Assembly (NCBI GenBank): GCA_910588695.1
Contig: CAJUOV010000009.1
Location: 18,875 to 82,874 of the forward strand
Origin: an uncultured Christensenellaceae bacterium
Lineage (GTDB): Bacteria; Bacillota; Clostridia; Christensenellales; Borkfalkiaceae
Direction: 5' to 3'
DNA: 64,000 bases
Below are positions 16,044 to 25,122 of the stretch, piece after piece (positions within the stretch are counted from its first letter, which is position 1; each line of letters opens with the position of its first letter). The position numbers and the translations under genes were made by a program. The notes below the pieces were generated by a model. It searched no databases, was not told the DNA's origin, and was given only the letters and a program-made list of their open reading frames with translations.

Positions 16044-18200
16044 TTATGCGTTTTTATCAAGACTCGTAAGGTCAGAATAGCGGTCTTTGAAAATTTCGTA
16101 GCTGTCGTTGTAAGAAGAAATAATTTTACTGCGGCGGTTGGTCGATTCGCTCGAAGCAGTATTTGCCTTGATGCTCTCGTAGAAGAGATTGGAGAAGGTT
16201 CCTTCTTCCTCGATCTTATCGTAATCGAACTTGAACGGAGTATTATGTCCGCCCGTCGCGCCGTAACCCGTGTCTACAAACGAGAACGTGCAATAGATAA
16301 TATGCCAGCCGTAGTCGGAGGGAACAACAACATAATTCCCCGCGCCCGCAAGAACCGCTTTCTGCGACGCATATTCAAACTCGCTGACAAAGCTCGTTTT
16401 ATTTGCGGTGATCGCATAACCGAGGTAAGAATTCAATCCCGCCGTATCCGTATTATATGCGAAGGACAACTCGTTTATCACGGAGAAAGCGAGATTCTCT
16501 TCGCTTCCTTTTTTGAACATTTCATTCGCGTTGAATCCGCCCTCGAAATTGACTTTACCCGCATAATATACGAATTTCGAATAATCCACGTCGCCGTTTC
16601 CGTCGTAATATCCGCCTGCGGGATCAAAATAATCGGCAGCAGTCTGAGTCAGCGTCTGCACTTTTCCTGCGCCGAGCGCAACATCGCTCGTAAGATACCC
16701 CTCCATTTCCGCAATAAACTCGTCGACCGTGATCTGATAGGGTTTGTACTTGCGCGCCTCTTCGTCCCACGTGCCGTTGTAGGTGTATTTGCCGAGATAA
16801 TTTTTGAGGGGCTCGTATTTTGTACCCTCTCCTTTCAGACTGTCTTCAAAGAAGAGCCACTCCCTCGTCTTGCCCGATTCCGAATATCCGTAAGCGTCCA
16901 TGTCCGCCGTCGCCTTGAAGGAATAATCGGTCGCGCCGCGGAACCAACTGCCTCTGCGGTCGGTCGCTTTCAGACTTTTCAGAAGATTGGCACGGGCAGC
17001 GAATTTATTGCCCTTCTTGTCGCCGTAATCCTGTTTGATTGCGTTGAGCTCGTCCGTTTGCGCGGCAGAGAACGGAAGAAGGATATTGATGACAAAGCCG
17101 TAAGCGCTCTCTGCGGGAGAATCCCCCGTCGCGGTCAGAACAAAATTCGTATCCGAAACAGATTCCATCGCCTTTTCCAGATCGGAGGAGGACGCCGCGT
17201 ACTTGGTGCGCTGGGTATCGAGCATGCTTGCAAATTGACGGTTGCAATAATCCGCGTCGATCTTCTGTTCCGACTGTTCGGTAAAGACGTCGCCGAGTTT
17301 CTGAATGAGCGCGTCCTCGTAGTCGGCTTTTCTTTCGAGCAGGAAATAGTTGAGCGTTTCGATATCGCTCGTATCTTCTCCCTTCTGAATGAGATCGTTG
17401 GATTTCAGACTTGCAAGCAGATCGTTATATGCACGGCGCCGGGTGGTGGAAGTGGAATCATCTTTCGCCTCATAGCTTCCGCGCACGGAATTCTGTTCGC
17501 CCGTACCCGTATAAACTCTGTAATCGTTATCGTAGAAATCGGAATCCGTCGTGTTCAGTCCCGTCGGAGTCGTTCTCACTTCGGTATCGTATTCCTTTTC
17601 ATCCTCTTTCTTTTCGATATGACTGTCTTCAAGGGAATCGATTGAATTATTGAACATTACGCGCGTCGCAAAATCCGCCTTGTCCTTTTCTTCCTGCGTC
17701 AGGAAATATCCGCAAGCGGCAATATCGTACTTTACGCCCGTAAGTTCGTTGCCCTCTTCGTCTTTTACGTATTCGTTGAACTTTGCAAGATCGTTATAGA
17801 AAAACTGGTTACCGTTCTCGTCCGTCCAGCCGTATTTCATAAAATAAGCCTTTGCGTACTGAACGTAGAGCTGACGCTGGGCAAGTCCCTGCGAAATATT
17901 ATTAAAGACGTCTTCGTAAGAGAGCCCCGAGTTCACGTTGTTGTAACCCGTACTTAGGAAAGAGACGATCATATCCCTCTTTGATACGGACACGGTGCCG
18001 ATGACCTTGTCCACGAGCTCTTTATTCAGATCGTCGAACTCTTTTTCAAATCTCGCAGAGCTTTTAATATTCACTTCCGCAACCGTCTGGATCATATTCT
18101 CGGACTCATTGATAAAAACGAGGTCGCACCCCGCAAAGAGACCGCACGCCATGACCGCCGCAACTGCGACCGCAGCCGCTTTTTTCGTGTTCATCTTCAT
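16044..18200 (-). CDS. PrsA/SurA-like chaperone lipoprotein
   Basis: A 718-residue exported lipoprotein. The start at ATG 18200 has GGAG 8 nt upstream; the longer frame from 18269 has none and would include promoter sequence. The signal peptide ends at LFAGC. A long helical region with SurA_N/trigger-factor-like character follows (residues about 30-160). The segment VPSDYGWHIIYCTFSF near residue 630 matches the end of a parvulin (PpiC) domain, but I cannot trace the full parvulin fold, so isomerase activity is doubtful. Long acidic low-complexity linkers lie near residues 190-260. Likely role: folding of exported proteins at the outer membrane face. It has its own promoter and precedes uppP. 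Confidence 0.55.
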   Translation of the reverse strand: MKMNTKKAAAVAVAAVMACGLFAGCDLVFINESENMIQTVAEVNIKSSARFEKEFDDLNKELVDKVIGTVSVSKRDMIVSFLSTGYNNVNSGLSYEDVFNNISQGLAQRQLYVQYAKAYFMKYGWTDENGNQFFYNDLAKFNEYVKDEEGNELTGVKYDIAACGYFLTQEEKDKADFATRVMFNNSIDSLEDSHIEKKEDEKEYDTEVRTTPTGLNTTDSDFYDNDYRVYTGTGEQNSVRGSYEAKDDSTSTTRRRAYNDLLASLKSNDLIQKGEDTSDIETLNYFLLERKADYEDALIQKLGDVFTEQSEQKIDADYCNRQFASMLDTQRTKYAASSSDLEKAMESVSDTNFVLTATGDSPAESAYGFVINILLPFSAAQTDELNAIKQDYGDKKGNKFAARANLLKSLKATDRRGSWFRGATDYSFKATADMDAYGYSESGKTREWLFFEDSLKGEGTKYEPLKNYLGKYTYNGTWDEEARKYKPYQITVDEFIAEMEGYLTSDVALGAGKVQTLTQTAADYFDPAGGYYDGNGDVDYSKFVYYAGKVNFEGGFNANEMFKKGSEENLAFSVINELSFAYNTDTAGLNSYLGYAITANKTSFVSEFEYASQKAVLAGAGNYVVVPSDYGWHIIYCTFSFVDTGYGATGGHNTPFKFDYDKIEEEGTFSNLFYESIKANTASSESTNRRSKIISSYNDSYEIFKDRYSDLTSLDKNA

Positions 18201-18257
18201 AATTATTACTCCGATCTTTTCCGTAAAAGCTACAAAACCCCACGCTTTCACTGAACT

Positions 18258-18286
18258 ATTATAACGCATTCCGCAATTTCAAGCAA
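18258..18286 (-). promoter_or_regulatory. Promoter of the PrsA-like/uppP unit
   Basis: TTGCTT (18281-18286), 17-nt spacer, TATAAT (18258-18263), in the gap behind mfd. Confidence 0.65.
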
Positions 18287-18302
18287 GTTATTTTCGTGAA
18301 AA

Positions 18303-21300
18303 TCAAATAAAAGTTGCCGCGAATTTCAAAAATTTCGCCATAAAAATCATAGTTTTTCCGCCGTCGCCCATAAAGCGGAACCTCAAAACGGGCGCGCTCG
18401 TCATATCGAGACTTGTTTCGCGCGAAAATTTCTCCATCGCGGCGGACAGTCTTCGATCCCCGAGAACGCTCAGCGAAGAAAATTCGAGCGTCCCGCCCTG
18501 CGTCCCCACCGTGATCTTTTTAACGTGAAATTTCGCCGCGTAGCTCTTCATGACCGCGATCACCAAGAGATTGACGGTCTCCTGCGGCATGCTGCCATAG
18601 GTCTCTTCGAGCGAAGTGCACACCCGCTTGTAATCCGCCGCGCTGCGGATCTCGGCGATCTGTTTATAGCTGTCCATTCGCCCCGCCGCAGACTCGATGT
18701 AGCTCTCGGGAATGAACGCGGTCGCCTTGATATCGAGATCGACGCTCGTCTCCTTTTCGCCCGTAATCTCCTCTTTGAGTATTTTGGAGTAGAGCTCGTA
18801 GCCCACTCTGTCCATATGCCCGTGCTGCTCCGCGCCGAGCACGTTGCCCGCGCCGCGGATTTCAAGATCGCGCATGGCGATCTTGAATCCCGAGCCGAGC
18901 TCGGTGAACTGCATAATCGCTTTGAGCCGCTCGGAGGCGTTCTCCGTCATCACCCGTTCGGGTTTATAAGTGAAATAGGCATGCGCGAGCCGCGAGCCGC
19001 GCCCCACTCTGCCGCGGAGCTGATACAGCTGCGAAATACCGAGGCGGTCGGAGTCGATCACGACGAGAGTGTTCGCATTGGGAAGATCGATTCCGTTTTC
19101 GATGATCGTAGTCGTCACAAGAATATCGCTCTCGCCGCGGTAAAACCCGAATACGTTGTTTTCGAGAGTCGCCCGATCCATTCTGCCGTGGGCGACGGTA
19201 ATTTTCGCTTCCGGCACGATCTCCTGCAATCTGCGGGCAAACGTAAAAATACTTTCCACTCGGTTGTACAGAACAAACGCCTGACCCTCTCTTGCGATCT
19301 CCCGCACGATCGCGTCCCGCAAAAGCGGTTCGGTCTCCTCCGCGACATATGTCTGCACGGGAAGCCGCGCGCGCGGAGGCGTCTGAATGGTTGAAATATC
19401 TCTGATTCCCGAAAGGGAAAGATGCAAGGTGCGCGGAATGGGGGTCGCCGTCATGGTAAGACAGTCGATATTCTTTTTGACGTTCTTGATTTTTTCTTTA
19501 TGCTCCACGCCGAACCGCTGTTCCTCGTCGAGAAGCAACAGCCCGAGATCGCGGAATTTAACGTCGGCGGAGAGAAGTCTGTGCGTTCCCACGATGAGAT
19601 CGATCTCCCCCTTTTCGAGCGCGGAAAGAATCTGCTTCTGCTGTTTTTCGGAACGGAAGCGGTTGATTGCCTCCACCCGTACCCCGAAGTCCTTCATGCG
19701 ATCGGTCGCCGTGCGGAAGTGCTGCTCGGATAAAACGGTGGAGGGACACATCAACGCCGCCTGCTTTCCCGCGAGAATACAGCGGTACGCCGCGCGGAGA
19801 GCGACCTCCGTCTTGCCGAATCCCACGTCGCCGCACAAGAGCCTGTCCATCACTTTGTCCGAGCACATGTCTTTTTCGATCTCTTCGAGAGAAACGAGCT
19901 GATCGGCGGTCTCTTCAAAGGGAAACGCCGCCGCAAACTCCTCCATCTCCTCACGATATTCGGGGAAGACGAATCCGCGGCGCTCGCTCCTCTCCTTATA
20001 GAGCTGTTTGAGATCGAACGCCATCTTTTTGAGAGAGGCGCGCACACGCGCTTTGACCCGTTCGAATTCTCCGCCGCCGATCTTGGAGAGGGCGGGACTG
20101 TCCGCGCCCACATATTTACTGAGCGCGTCCATCTGTTCGACGGGAACGTAGAGCGCGTCGCCGTCTTTGTATTCGAGGGCGACGTATTCCTTGACGCCGT
20201 CCGTCGTCTCGATCTTTTTGGTACCGACGATCTTACCGATTCCGTAAGTTTCATGCACGGCATAATCGCCCACTTCGGGCGCAACAAAGAGATCGCCTCT
20301 GCGTTTTCTGATCCGCCGCTCCTTGGGCGCTTTCAGAAAGAGATCGTCCGAACCGATCACCGCAAGTTTTGTTTCGTGCAGAATAAACCCGTGCGAAAGC
20401 GCATCTCCCGTCACGGCGATTCCGCGAAATCCGGCAAGAGACGGAGAAAGCGCAACTGTCGAAAAAGAATTTTCGTCAAGCGCGGCGCGCAGCTTCTGCG
20501 CCCGTTCCTCGCTGCCGCAGCAGAGGATTGCGCGATAACCCGTTTTCTTCCACGCCGCAAGATCAAGATAGAGATCCGGAAAACTATTCACATAGCGGCG
20601 CACGGGCGCGGCGGAAAAACGGTGCGTTTTCACGGGATCGAAAAAGTATGTTTTGCCCGTAAATGACGAAAGCGAAACTGCCCTGCGTCCGTTGAAATTT
20701 TCGATTTTTTTATAAGGAACGAACTGAAACTCGGAAAAAGTCGCCGCTTCGCCCCCCTCCCTCAACAGCATCAGACGTTCGCCGTGCTCTTTGTAGAGCG
20801 CCTCCGCTCTGTCGTAAATTTGCTTGCTCTCGTCAAAGAATACAAGAGCGTCCCTACCGAGCTCATCGAAAAAACAAGCCGAATTTGCAAGAAGCGGCAA
20901 AAGAAATTCCGAAATGAATCCGTCTTCCTCGATCTCGGAAAAAATCGCGGAAAGCCTCCGACGCGCCTCCGACGAAGGCGCTTTTGCAAGCTCCCGATTC
21001 AAAGCTGCTTTCAGCTCTTCCCTCTCTCCTTCCCCCACAACGACGTCTGTCGCCGCCGCGATCTCGATTGCCGCAACCACGGGGAGCCGTTCCCCCGTCA
21101 CCTCGTCATACGGCTTGATGCTCTCGATCTCGTCGCCGAAAAAATCGATGCGCACGGGATGTTCGCAGTTGATCGGATAAATGTCGAGAATGTCGCCGCG
21201 CAGTGCGAACGAACCTTTGCTCTCCACGTTGTACACCCGCGCGTACCCCGCAAGCACAAGTTTTTCTGCAAGCGAACGCATGTCCTGTTCCTGCCCCGTC

Positions 21301-21689
21301 CGCAAAGAAAAAACGGGGAGGCTTTTCGGATACAGTCCGAGAAAGGCTTCAATATCTCCGACAAGCACATCGGCGCCCCTCTGCCATTCGTAAATCGCGT
21401 TGAGACGCTGATAAAACGCGTCTTTGGAGAGCGCTTTTCGGTAAAACAAAACTTCGTCTTTGGCGGGCATCAGAACGACCTTTTTATCCGAAAGCGCCGC
21501 TATTCCCTCCGCCGCGCGCCTTGCCGCAAGCGCGTCTGCCGTAATGTAGACCGTCCGCTCCCGGGTGAGCGCGGCGGCAAGATATTTCATGGGGTCGGAA
21601 AGTCCGCAGCAAGAGACGGGCGCGCCGCTTTGAAGGTCGCGCCCGAGCACAGACATCTCGATCGTATTGTCGAAATCGAAACAATTCAT
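18303..21689 (-). CDS. mfd: Transcription-repair coupling factor
   Basis: An 1128-residue Mfd, close to the usual 1150. It removes stalled RNA polymerase from DNA lesions and recruits UvrA. The N-terminal UvrB-like region is followed by the CarD-like RNA-polymerase-interacting domain (VGDYAVHETYGIGKI, near residue 485). The superfamily 2 helicase core has Walker A GDVGFGKTEVA (about 618), the DEEQ box LLLLDEEQRFG (about 715), TATPIPRTL and GRVGRGSR. The ATG overlaps the stop of pth by 4 nt, so translation is coupled; pth-mfd is a conserved Firmicute arrangement. A C-terminal TRCF domain completes the protein. Confidence 0.97.
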   Translation of the reverse strand: MNCFDFDNTIEMSVLGRDLQSGAPVSCCGLSDPMKYLAAALTRERTVYITADALAARRAAEGIAALSDKKVVLMPAKDEVLFYRKALSKDAFYQRLNAIYEWQRGADVLVGDIEAFLGLYPKSLPVFSLRTGQEQDMRSLAEKLVLAGYARVYNVESKGSFALRGDILDIYPINCEHPVRIDFFGDEIESIKPYDEVTGERLPVVAAIEIAAATDVVVGEGEREELKAALNRELAKAPSSEARRRLSAIFSEIEEDGFISEFLLPLLANSACFFDELGRDALVFFDESKQIYDRAEALYKEHGERLMLLREGGEAATFSEFQFVPYKKIENFNGRRAVSLSSFTGKTYFFDPVKTHRFSAAPVRRYVNSFPDLYLDLAAWKKTGYRAILCCGSEERAQKLRAALDENSFSTVALSPSLAGFRGIAVTGDALSHGFILHETKLAVIGSDDLFLKAPKERRIRKRRGDLFVAPEVGDYAVHETYGIGKIVGTKKIETTDGVKEYVALEYKDGDALYVPVEQMDALSKYVGADSPALSKIGGGEFERVKARVRASLKKMAFDLKQLYKERSERRGFVFPEYREEMEEFAAAFPFEETADQLVSLEEIEKDMCSDKVMDRLLCGDVGFGKTEVALRAAYRCILAGKQAALMCPSTVLSEQHFRTATDRMKDFGVRVEAINRFRSEKQQKQILSALEKGEIDLIVGTHRLLSADVKFRDLGLLLLDEEQRFGVEHKEKIKNVKKNIDCLTMTATPIPRTLHLSLSGIRDISTIQTPPRARLPVQTYVAEETEPLLRDAIVREIAREGQAFVLYNRVESIFTFARRLQEIVPEAKITVAHGRMDRATLENNVFGFYRGESDILVTTTIIENGIDLPNANTLVVIDSDRLGISQLYQLRGRVGRGSRLAHAYFTYKPERVMTENASERLKAIMQFTELGSGFKIAMRDLEIRGAGNVLGAEQHGHMDRVGYELYSKILKEEITGEKETSVDLDIKATAFIPESYIESAAGRMDSYKQIAEIRSAADYKRVCTSLEETYGSMPQETVNLLVIAVMKSYAAKFHVKKITVGTQGGTLEFSSLSVLGDRRLSAAMEKFSRETSLDMTSAPVLRFRFMGDGGKTMIFMAKFLKFAATFI

Positions 21690-22249
21690 CCGTTATATTT
21701 CCCCATTACAAGGTCGATCTTATCGCCGCGCGCAAGCGCGACCGCCGCCTCCGCCGCGCGCTTCGTCGCAACCGAAAAAAGATCGTAATCCTCTTTGAGT
21801 ATATCCGACAGCACGTAATCGATGATCGGAATTTCCCGATTTTCGTCGCGGATTCCGACGCGGATCCGCGCGAACTCGCCGTAACCGAGCTCCGCAATAA
21901 TCGAACGCATTCCGTTGTGCGTTCCAGCGCTCCCCGCGGGGCGGATTCTGACGTGCCCCTTCGGAAGATCGTAGTCGTCGTAGATCACGACGAGTTCCTC
22001 TTTTGTGAGCTTATATTTGTTCATAAGCTGCTTGACTGCTCTGCCGGAAGCGTTCATATAAGTAACGGGGCGGGCGATCAGAATTTTTTCGCCGCCGACA
22101 AACGCTTCGGCAACGGAGGCTTCGCACTCCTTTTTTTTGAATTTTGTATTCAGAAGCGCGGCGCAATCCCCCGCCGCGATAAACCCCAGATTATGAAAGG
22201 TCTTCTCGTATTTTAATTCGGGATTGCCGAGCCCTACGATCAAAAACAT
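21686..22249 (-). CDS. pth: Peptidyl-tRNA hydrolase
   Basis: A 187-residue Pth1-type enzyme that hydrolyses the ester bond of peptidyl-tRNA released from stalled ribosomes. Motifs are GLGNPELKYEKTFHNLGF (catalytic His near residue 20), PVTYMNASG and YDDYDLPKGHVRIR with the catalytic Asp. I chose ATG 22249 (MFLIVGLGNP) because GGGAGCGG precedes it and homologues start there; the open frame extends 18 codons further without support. It overlaps mfd by 4 nt. Confidence 0.95.
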   Translation of the reverse strand: MFLIVGLGNPELKYEKTFHNLGFIAAGDCAALLNTKFKKKECEASVAEAFVGGEKILIARPVTYMNASGRAVKQLMNKYKLTKEELVVIYDDYDLPKGHVRIRPAGSAGTHNGMRSIIAELGYGEFARIRVGIRDENREIPIIDYVLSDILKEDYDLFSVATKRAAEAAVALARGDKIDLVMGKYNG

Positions 22250-22271
22250 ATTATTCCGCTCCCTTCGTTCC

Positions 22272-22302
22272 GAAAAATAAAACCGCCGCATATGCGGCGG
22301 CA
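22272..22302 (-). terminator. Terminator of prs
   Basis: Perfect palindrome of arms CCGCCGCAT / ATGCGGCGG (22283-22300), followed on the minus strand by TTTTATTTTT. It lies immediately upstream of the pth ribosome site. Confidence 0.85.
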
Positions 22303-22313
22303 AGTTTTGCCAG

Positions 22314-23261
22314 TCAATCGTAAATCTTGCTCATCGGTTTATCGAGATACACGTTCTCGATCGCCGCGGCAAAGATATCCGCCGTCGTCAAAATCTTCAT
22401 CTTCGGAAGCATTTTTTCTTCGGGAAGATGAATGGTGTCTAACATGACGAGCTCTTTGATGGGAGACGCCGCAAGTCTGTCAATCGCGGGCCCCGAAAGC
22501 ACGGCGTGCGTGCAGCAGGCGTAAATTTCGGTTGCGCCCTTATCGACGAGCGCCTGCGCGCCCTGCACGATCGTTCCCGCCGTATCGATCATGTCGTCGA
22601 CAAGCAGACACTTTTTACCCTCGACGTTTCCGATGATATTCATGACTTCCATCACGTTCGCCTTGGGACGGCGCTTGTCGATGATCGCCATCTGACAGTT
22701 CAACCGCTCCGCTACCTTTCTCGCACGGTTCACGCTGCCGATGTCGGGCGATACGACGAGATAGGAGTCGTCCATTTTGTTGGAAAAGTAATTATAAAGA
22801 GTAGGTCCGCCCAAGAGATTATCGAGCGGGATATTGAAGAATCCCTGAATCTGCGCCGCATGCAAATCCATCGTGAGCACGCGGTCTGCGCCTGCGGCAG
22901 TCAGAAGATCGGCAACGAGTTTTGCGGTAATCGGATCGCGAGAACGCGCTTTTCTGTCCTGACGGGCGTATCCGAAATAGGGAATGACCGCCGTGACCCG
23001 ACCTGCGGACGCGCGCTTTGCCGCGTCGATCATGATGAGCAGTTCCATCAGATTGTCGTTGACGGGGCTCGAAGTGGATTGAATAATAAACAAATCCCGA
23101 CCGCGCACCGTCTCGCCGATGTGAACGCTCGTCTCTCCGTCGGAGAATTTCCCGACTTCCACGTCTCCGAGCGTCGTATTCAGCTTTTTCGCAATCGCCT
23201 CGGCAAGAGGAAGGTTGGAACTACCCGCAAACAGCTTAATTTCGTTACCGTGAGTGATCAT
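22314..23261 (-). CDS. prs: Ribose-phosphate pyrophosphokinase
   Basis: A 315-residue PRPP synthetase making phosphoribosyl diphosphate from ribose 5-phosphate and ATP for nucleotide, His and Trp synthesis. Visible motifs are the flexible-loop region YFGYARQDRKARSRDPITAK, the DLHAAQIQGFF metal site and the PRPP loop VDDMIDTAGTI. ATG 23261 has AAGGA 8 nt upstream and gives the usual N-terminus (HGNEIKLFAGSSN); the 46-codon upstream extension crosses its promoter and is not coding. Flanked by promoter and terminator as a single unit. Confidence 0.96.
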   Translation of the reverse strand: MITHGNEIKLFAGSSNLPLAEAIAKKLNTTLGDVEVGKFSDGETSVHIGETVRGRDLFIIQSTSSPVNDNLMELLIMIDAAKRASAGRVTAVIPYFGYARQDRKARSRDPITAKLVADLLTAAGADRVLTMDLHAAQIQGFFNIPLDNLLGGPTLYNYFSNKMDDSYLVVSPDIGSVNRARKVAERLNCQMAIIDKRRPKANVMEVMNIIGNVEGKKCLLVDDMIDTAGTIVQGAQALVDKGATEIYACCTHAVLSGPAIDRLAASPIKELVMLDTIHLPEEKMLPKMKILTTADIFAAAIENVYLDKPMSKIYD

Positions 23262-23301
23262 ACTCTCAATCCTTGATTGTTTTCTCTTTACGTGCCTTTC
23301 T

Positions 23302-23330
23302 ATCGTAGACGATTTATCTTCTTTTGTCAA
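23302..23330 (-). promoter_or_regulatory. Promoter of prs
   Basis: TTGACA (23325-23330), 17-nt spacer, TACGAT (23302-23307), with a leader of about 35 nt. Confidence 0.7.
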
Positions 23331-23356
23331 CCGTTTGAAAGGAATTATAAAATTTT

Positions 23357-23794
23357 TTAGGGCAGGAATTCTTTCAGTTTTGAAAGATCGAAAGACCACT
23401 CCCCTATGCGATTCAGTTCGGAATGTTTTTTATTCGCTTCGCCCAGAGCTTTTCTGTACTCCGCATACGTTACGCCGTTGACGCGCATAAAATGTTCTTC
23501 CGCCGCGCAGACGTCCCCTTTTAACTGCGTTCTGCCGATATGAACGACGGCGTGACAGGCGGGACAGAGCGCAATCACGTTTTCGAGCTTCTGCACGCCG
23601 CGTCCCTCTACAACCGAATAACTCCATACCTCGTGCGCCTCTAAACGGGAAGAGGGCGCGCCGCAGATCATGCAACGACCGTCCGCGCGCGCGTAAGCCG
23701 ATTTTCTGATCGCGTCCCACCCCTCTTTTTTGAGCACGCTTCTTAAATTATATCCCCAGCAGCCGTCGGGAACAAGCTCGAAATCTAATTTCAC
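23357..23794 (-). CDS. HNH endonuclease-family protein
   Basis: A 145-residue protein with a compact HNH/zinc-finger fold. The first Cys pair is RCMICGA (about residues 40-46), the HNH core is RLEAHEVWSY followed by NVIALCPACHAVVHIGR, giving four cysteines for zinc and the His residues for metal and catalysis. The N-terminus (ELVPDGCWGYNLRSVL) is seen in stand-alone HNH proteins of Clostridia. Its ATG overlaps the malic-enzyme stop by 4 nt, so it is translationally coupled to a metabolic gene. No partner (methylase, terminase or intein) is nearby. Role unknown; DNA damage, defence or phage-derived functions are all possible. Confidence 0.8.
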   Translation of the reverse strand: MKLDFELVPDGCWGYNLRSVLKKEGWDAIRKSAYARADGRCMICGAPSSRLEAHEVWSYSVVEGRGVQKLENVIALCPACHAVVHIGRTQLKGDVCAAEEHFMRVNGVTYAEYRKALGEANKKHSELNRIGEWSFDLSKLKEFLP

Positions 23795-24963
23795 GCTCTC
23801 GAAACACCCGACTTTTTCGCCGCCGCCTCGACCGCTTCCGCCACCGCTTCGTGCGCGCGTTTATCATATGCATAGGGAAGAATATAATCCCGATTCAATT
23901 CCTTATCGCTCACGCATGCGGCGATCGCCTCGCTCGCCGCGAACATCATCTCGAAATTGACGGTCTTGGCTCTTGCATCCAGCGCGCCGCGGAAAAGTCC
24001 GGGGAACACCAGAACATTGTTGATCTGATTGGGGTTTTCGGAAGAACCCGTCCCGACGACCGCAGCGCCCGCGCCGAGCGCCTTATCCCGCGCGATCTCC
24101 GGCGTAGGGTTGGCGCAGGTAAACACGATCGCGTCGCTTTTCATGGAACGCACCATCTCTTCGCTCACGCAGTTAGCGACCGAAACGCCCACAAAAACGT
24201 CCGCGCCTTTCATGGCGTTTTCGAGCCCGCCCGTCAGACGGTTGCGGTTGGTGCGCTTTGCGATCTCCGCTTTGACGGGATTGAGTTTGAGATCGCCCTC
24301 GCAGATGATCCCCTTGCTGTCGCACAGAATAACGTCTTTGACCCCGCTCGACAAAAGGAAGTTTGCAATCGCGATCCCCGCCGCTCCCGCGCCGTTGAGC
24401 GCCACTACAATATCCTCTCTCTTTTTTCCCACGAGTTTCAATGCGTTCGTAAGAGCCGCCGCCGTCACGATCGCGGTGCCGTGCTGGTCGTCGTGAAAGA
24501 CGGGAATATCCAAGTCCTCTTTGAGTCGTTTTTCGATCTCGAAACAGCGGGGCGCCGCAATGTCTTCGAGGTTGATCCCGCCGAAGGAACCAGCCAACAG
24601 CTCGATCGTTCCGATAATTTCTTCGCTGTCTTTGGAGCGGATACAAAGAGGATAGGCGTCCACGTCGCCGAACGCCTTAAAGAGCGCGCATTTCCCCTCC
24701 ATGACGGGCATTCCCGCCTCAGGTCCGATATCGCCGAGTCCGAGCACTGCGGTTCCGTCGGTAATAACGGGCACTGTGTTCCATCTGCGGGTGAGAGAAA
24801 AACTCTTTTCGGGATCGTTATGGATCGCCATACAGGGTTCCGCGACCCCCGGAGTATATGCAAGCGAGAGCTTTTCGCGGCTGTCCACCTCCACGCGGGG
24901 CACGACTTCGATCTTCCCGCGCCACTCGGCGTGTCTCTTTAAGGATTCTTCTCTGTAATTCAT
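23791..24963 (-). CDS. Malic enzyme (oxaloacetate-decarboxylating)
   Basis: A 390-residue short-form bacterial malic enzyme converting malate to pyruvate and CO2 with NAD(P). The substrate tyrosine is in LAYTPGVAEPC, the lysine region is GKCALFKAFGDVDAYPLC, metal ligands are in GINLEDIAAPRCFEIE and FHDDQHGTAI, and the nucleotide fold is LNGAGAAGIAIANFL. Length matches the short form (about 390-410). GAGGAG lies upstream of the ATG. With pyk and gdhA in the same window it fits C4/amino-acid carbon flow in an anaerobe. Cofactor choice cannot be settled by eye. Confidence 0.93.
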   Translation of the reverse strand: MNYREESLKRHAEWRGKIEVVPRVEVDSREKLSLAYTPGVAEPCMAIHNDPEKSFSLTRRWNTVPVITDGTAVLGLGDIGPEAGMPVMEGKCALFKAFGDVDAYPLCIRSKDSEEIIGTIELLAGSFGGINLEDIAAPRCFEIEKRLKEDLDIPVFHDDQHGTAIVTAAALTNALKLVGKKREDIVVALNGAGAAGIAIANFLLSSGVKDVILCDSKGIICEGDLKLNPVKAEIAKRTNRNRLTGGLENAMKGADVFVGVSVANCVSEEMVRSMKSDAIVFTCANPTPEIARDKALGAGAAVVGTGSSENPNQINNVLVFPGLFRGALDARAKTVNFEMMFAASEAIAACVSDKELNRDYILPYAYDKRAHEAVAEAVEAAAKKSGVSRA

Positions 24964-24995
24964 AACTTACTCCTCATATGTCTTTGTACCCGAAC

Positions 24996-25024
24996 ATTAT
25001 AGCACGATTTCTTTCGCTTTGCAA
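24996..25024 (-). promoter_or_regulatory. Promoter of the malic enzyme-HNH unit
   Basis: TTGCAA (25019-25024), 17-nt spacer, TATAAT (24996-25001). Confidence 0.7.
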
Positions 25025-25054
25025 CTAAACGGTTGCGCGCCGAAAAAAATTTCG

Positions 25055-25096
25055 CACACAAAAATCCCGCGCCCCTCATAGAGAAAGCGCGGGATT
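25055..25096 (-). terminator. Terminator of the lipoprotein GH51 gene
   Basis: Stem AATCCCGCGC / GCGCGGGATT around an unpaired loop (25063-25096), followed on the minus strand by TTTTTGTG. Confidence 0.8.
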
Positions 25097-25122
25097 CCCC
25101 CCAACAAATGAATTCTGTCCGC

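Noticed and set aside
16245..17645. 466-codon plus-strand open frame opposite the PrsA-like gene
   Set aside because: Shadow frame of a gene with promoter, lipobox and ribosome site on the other strand.
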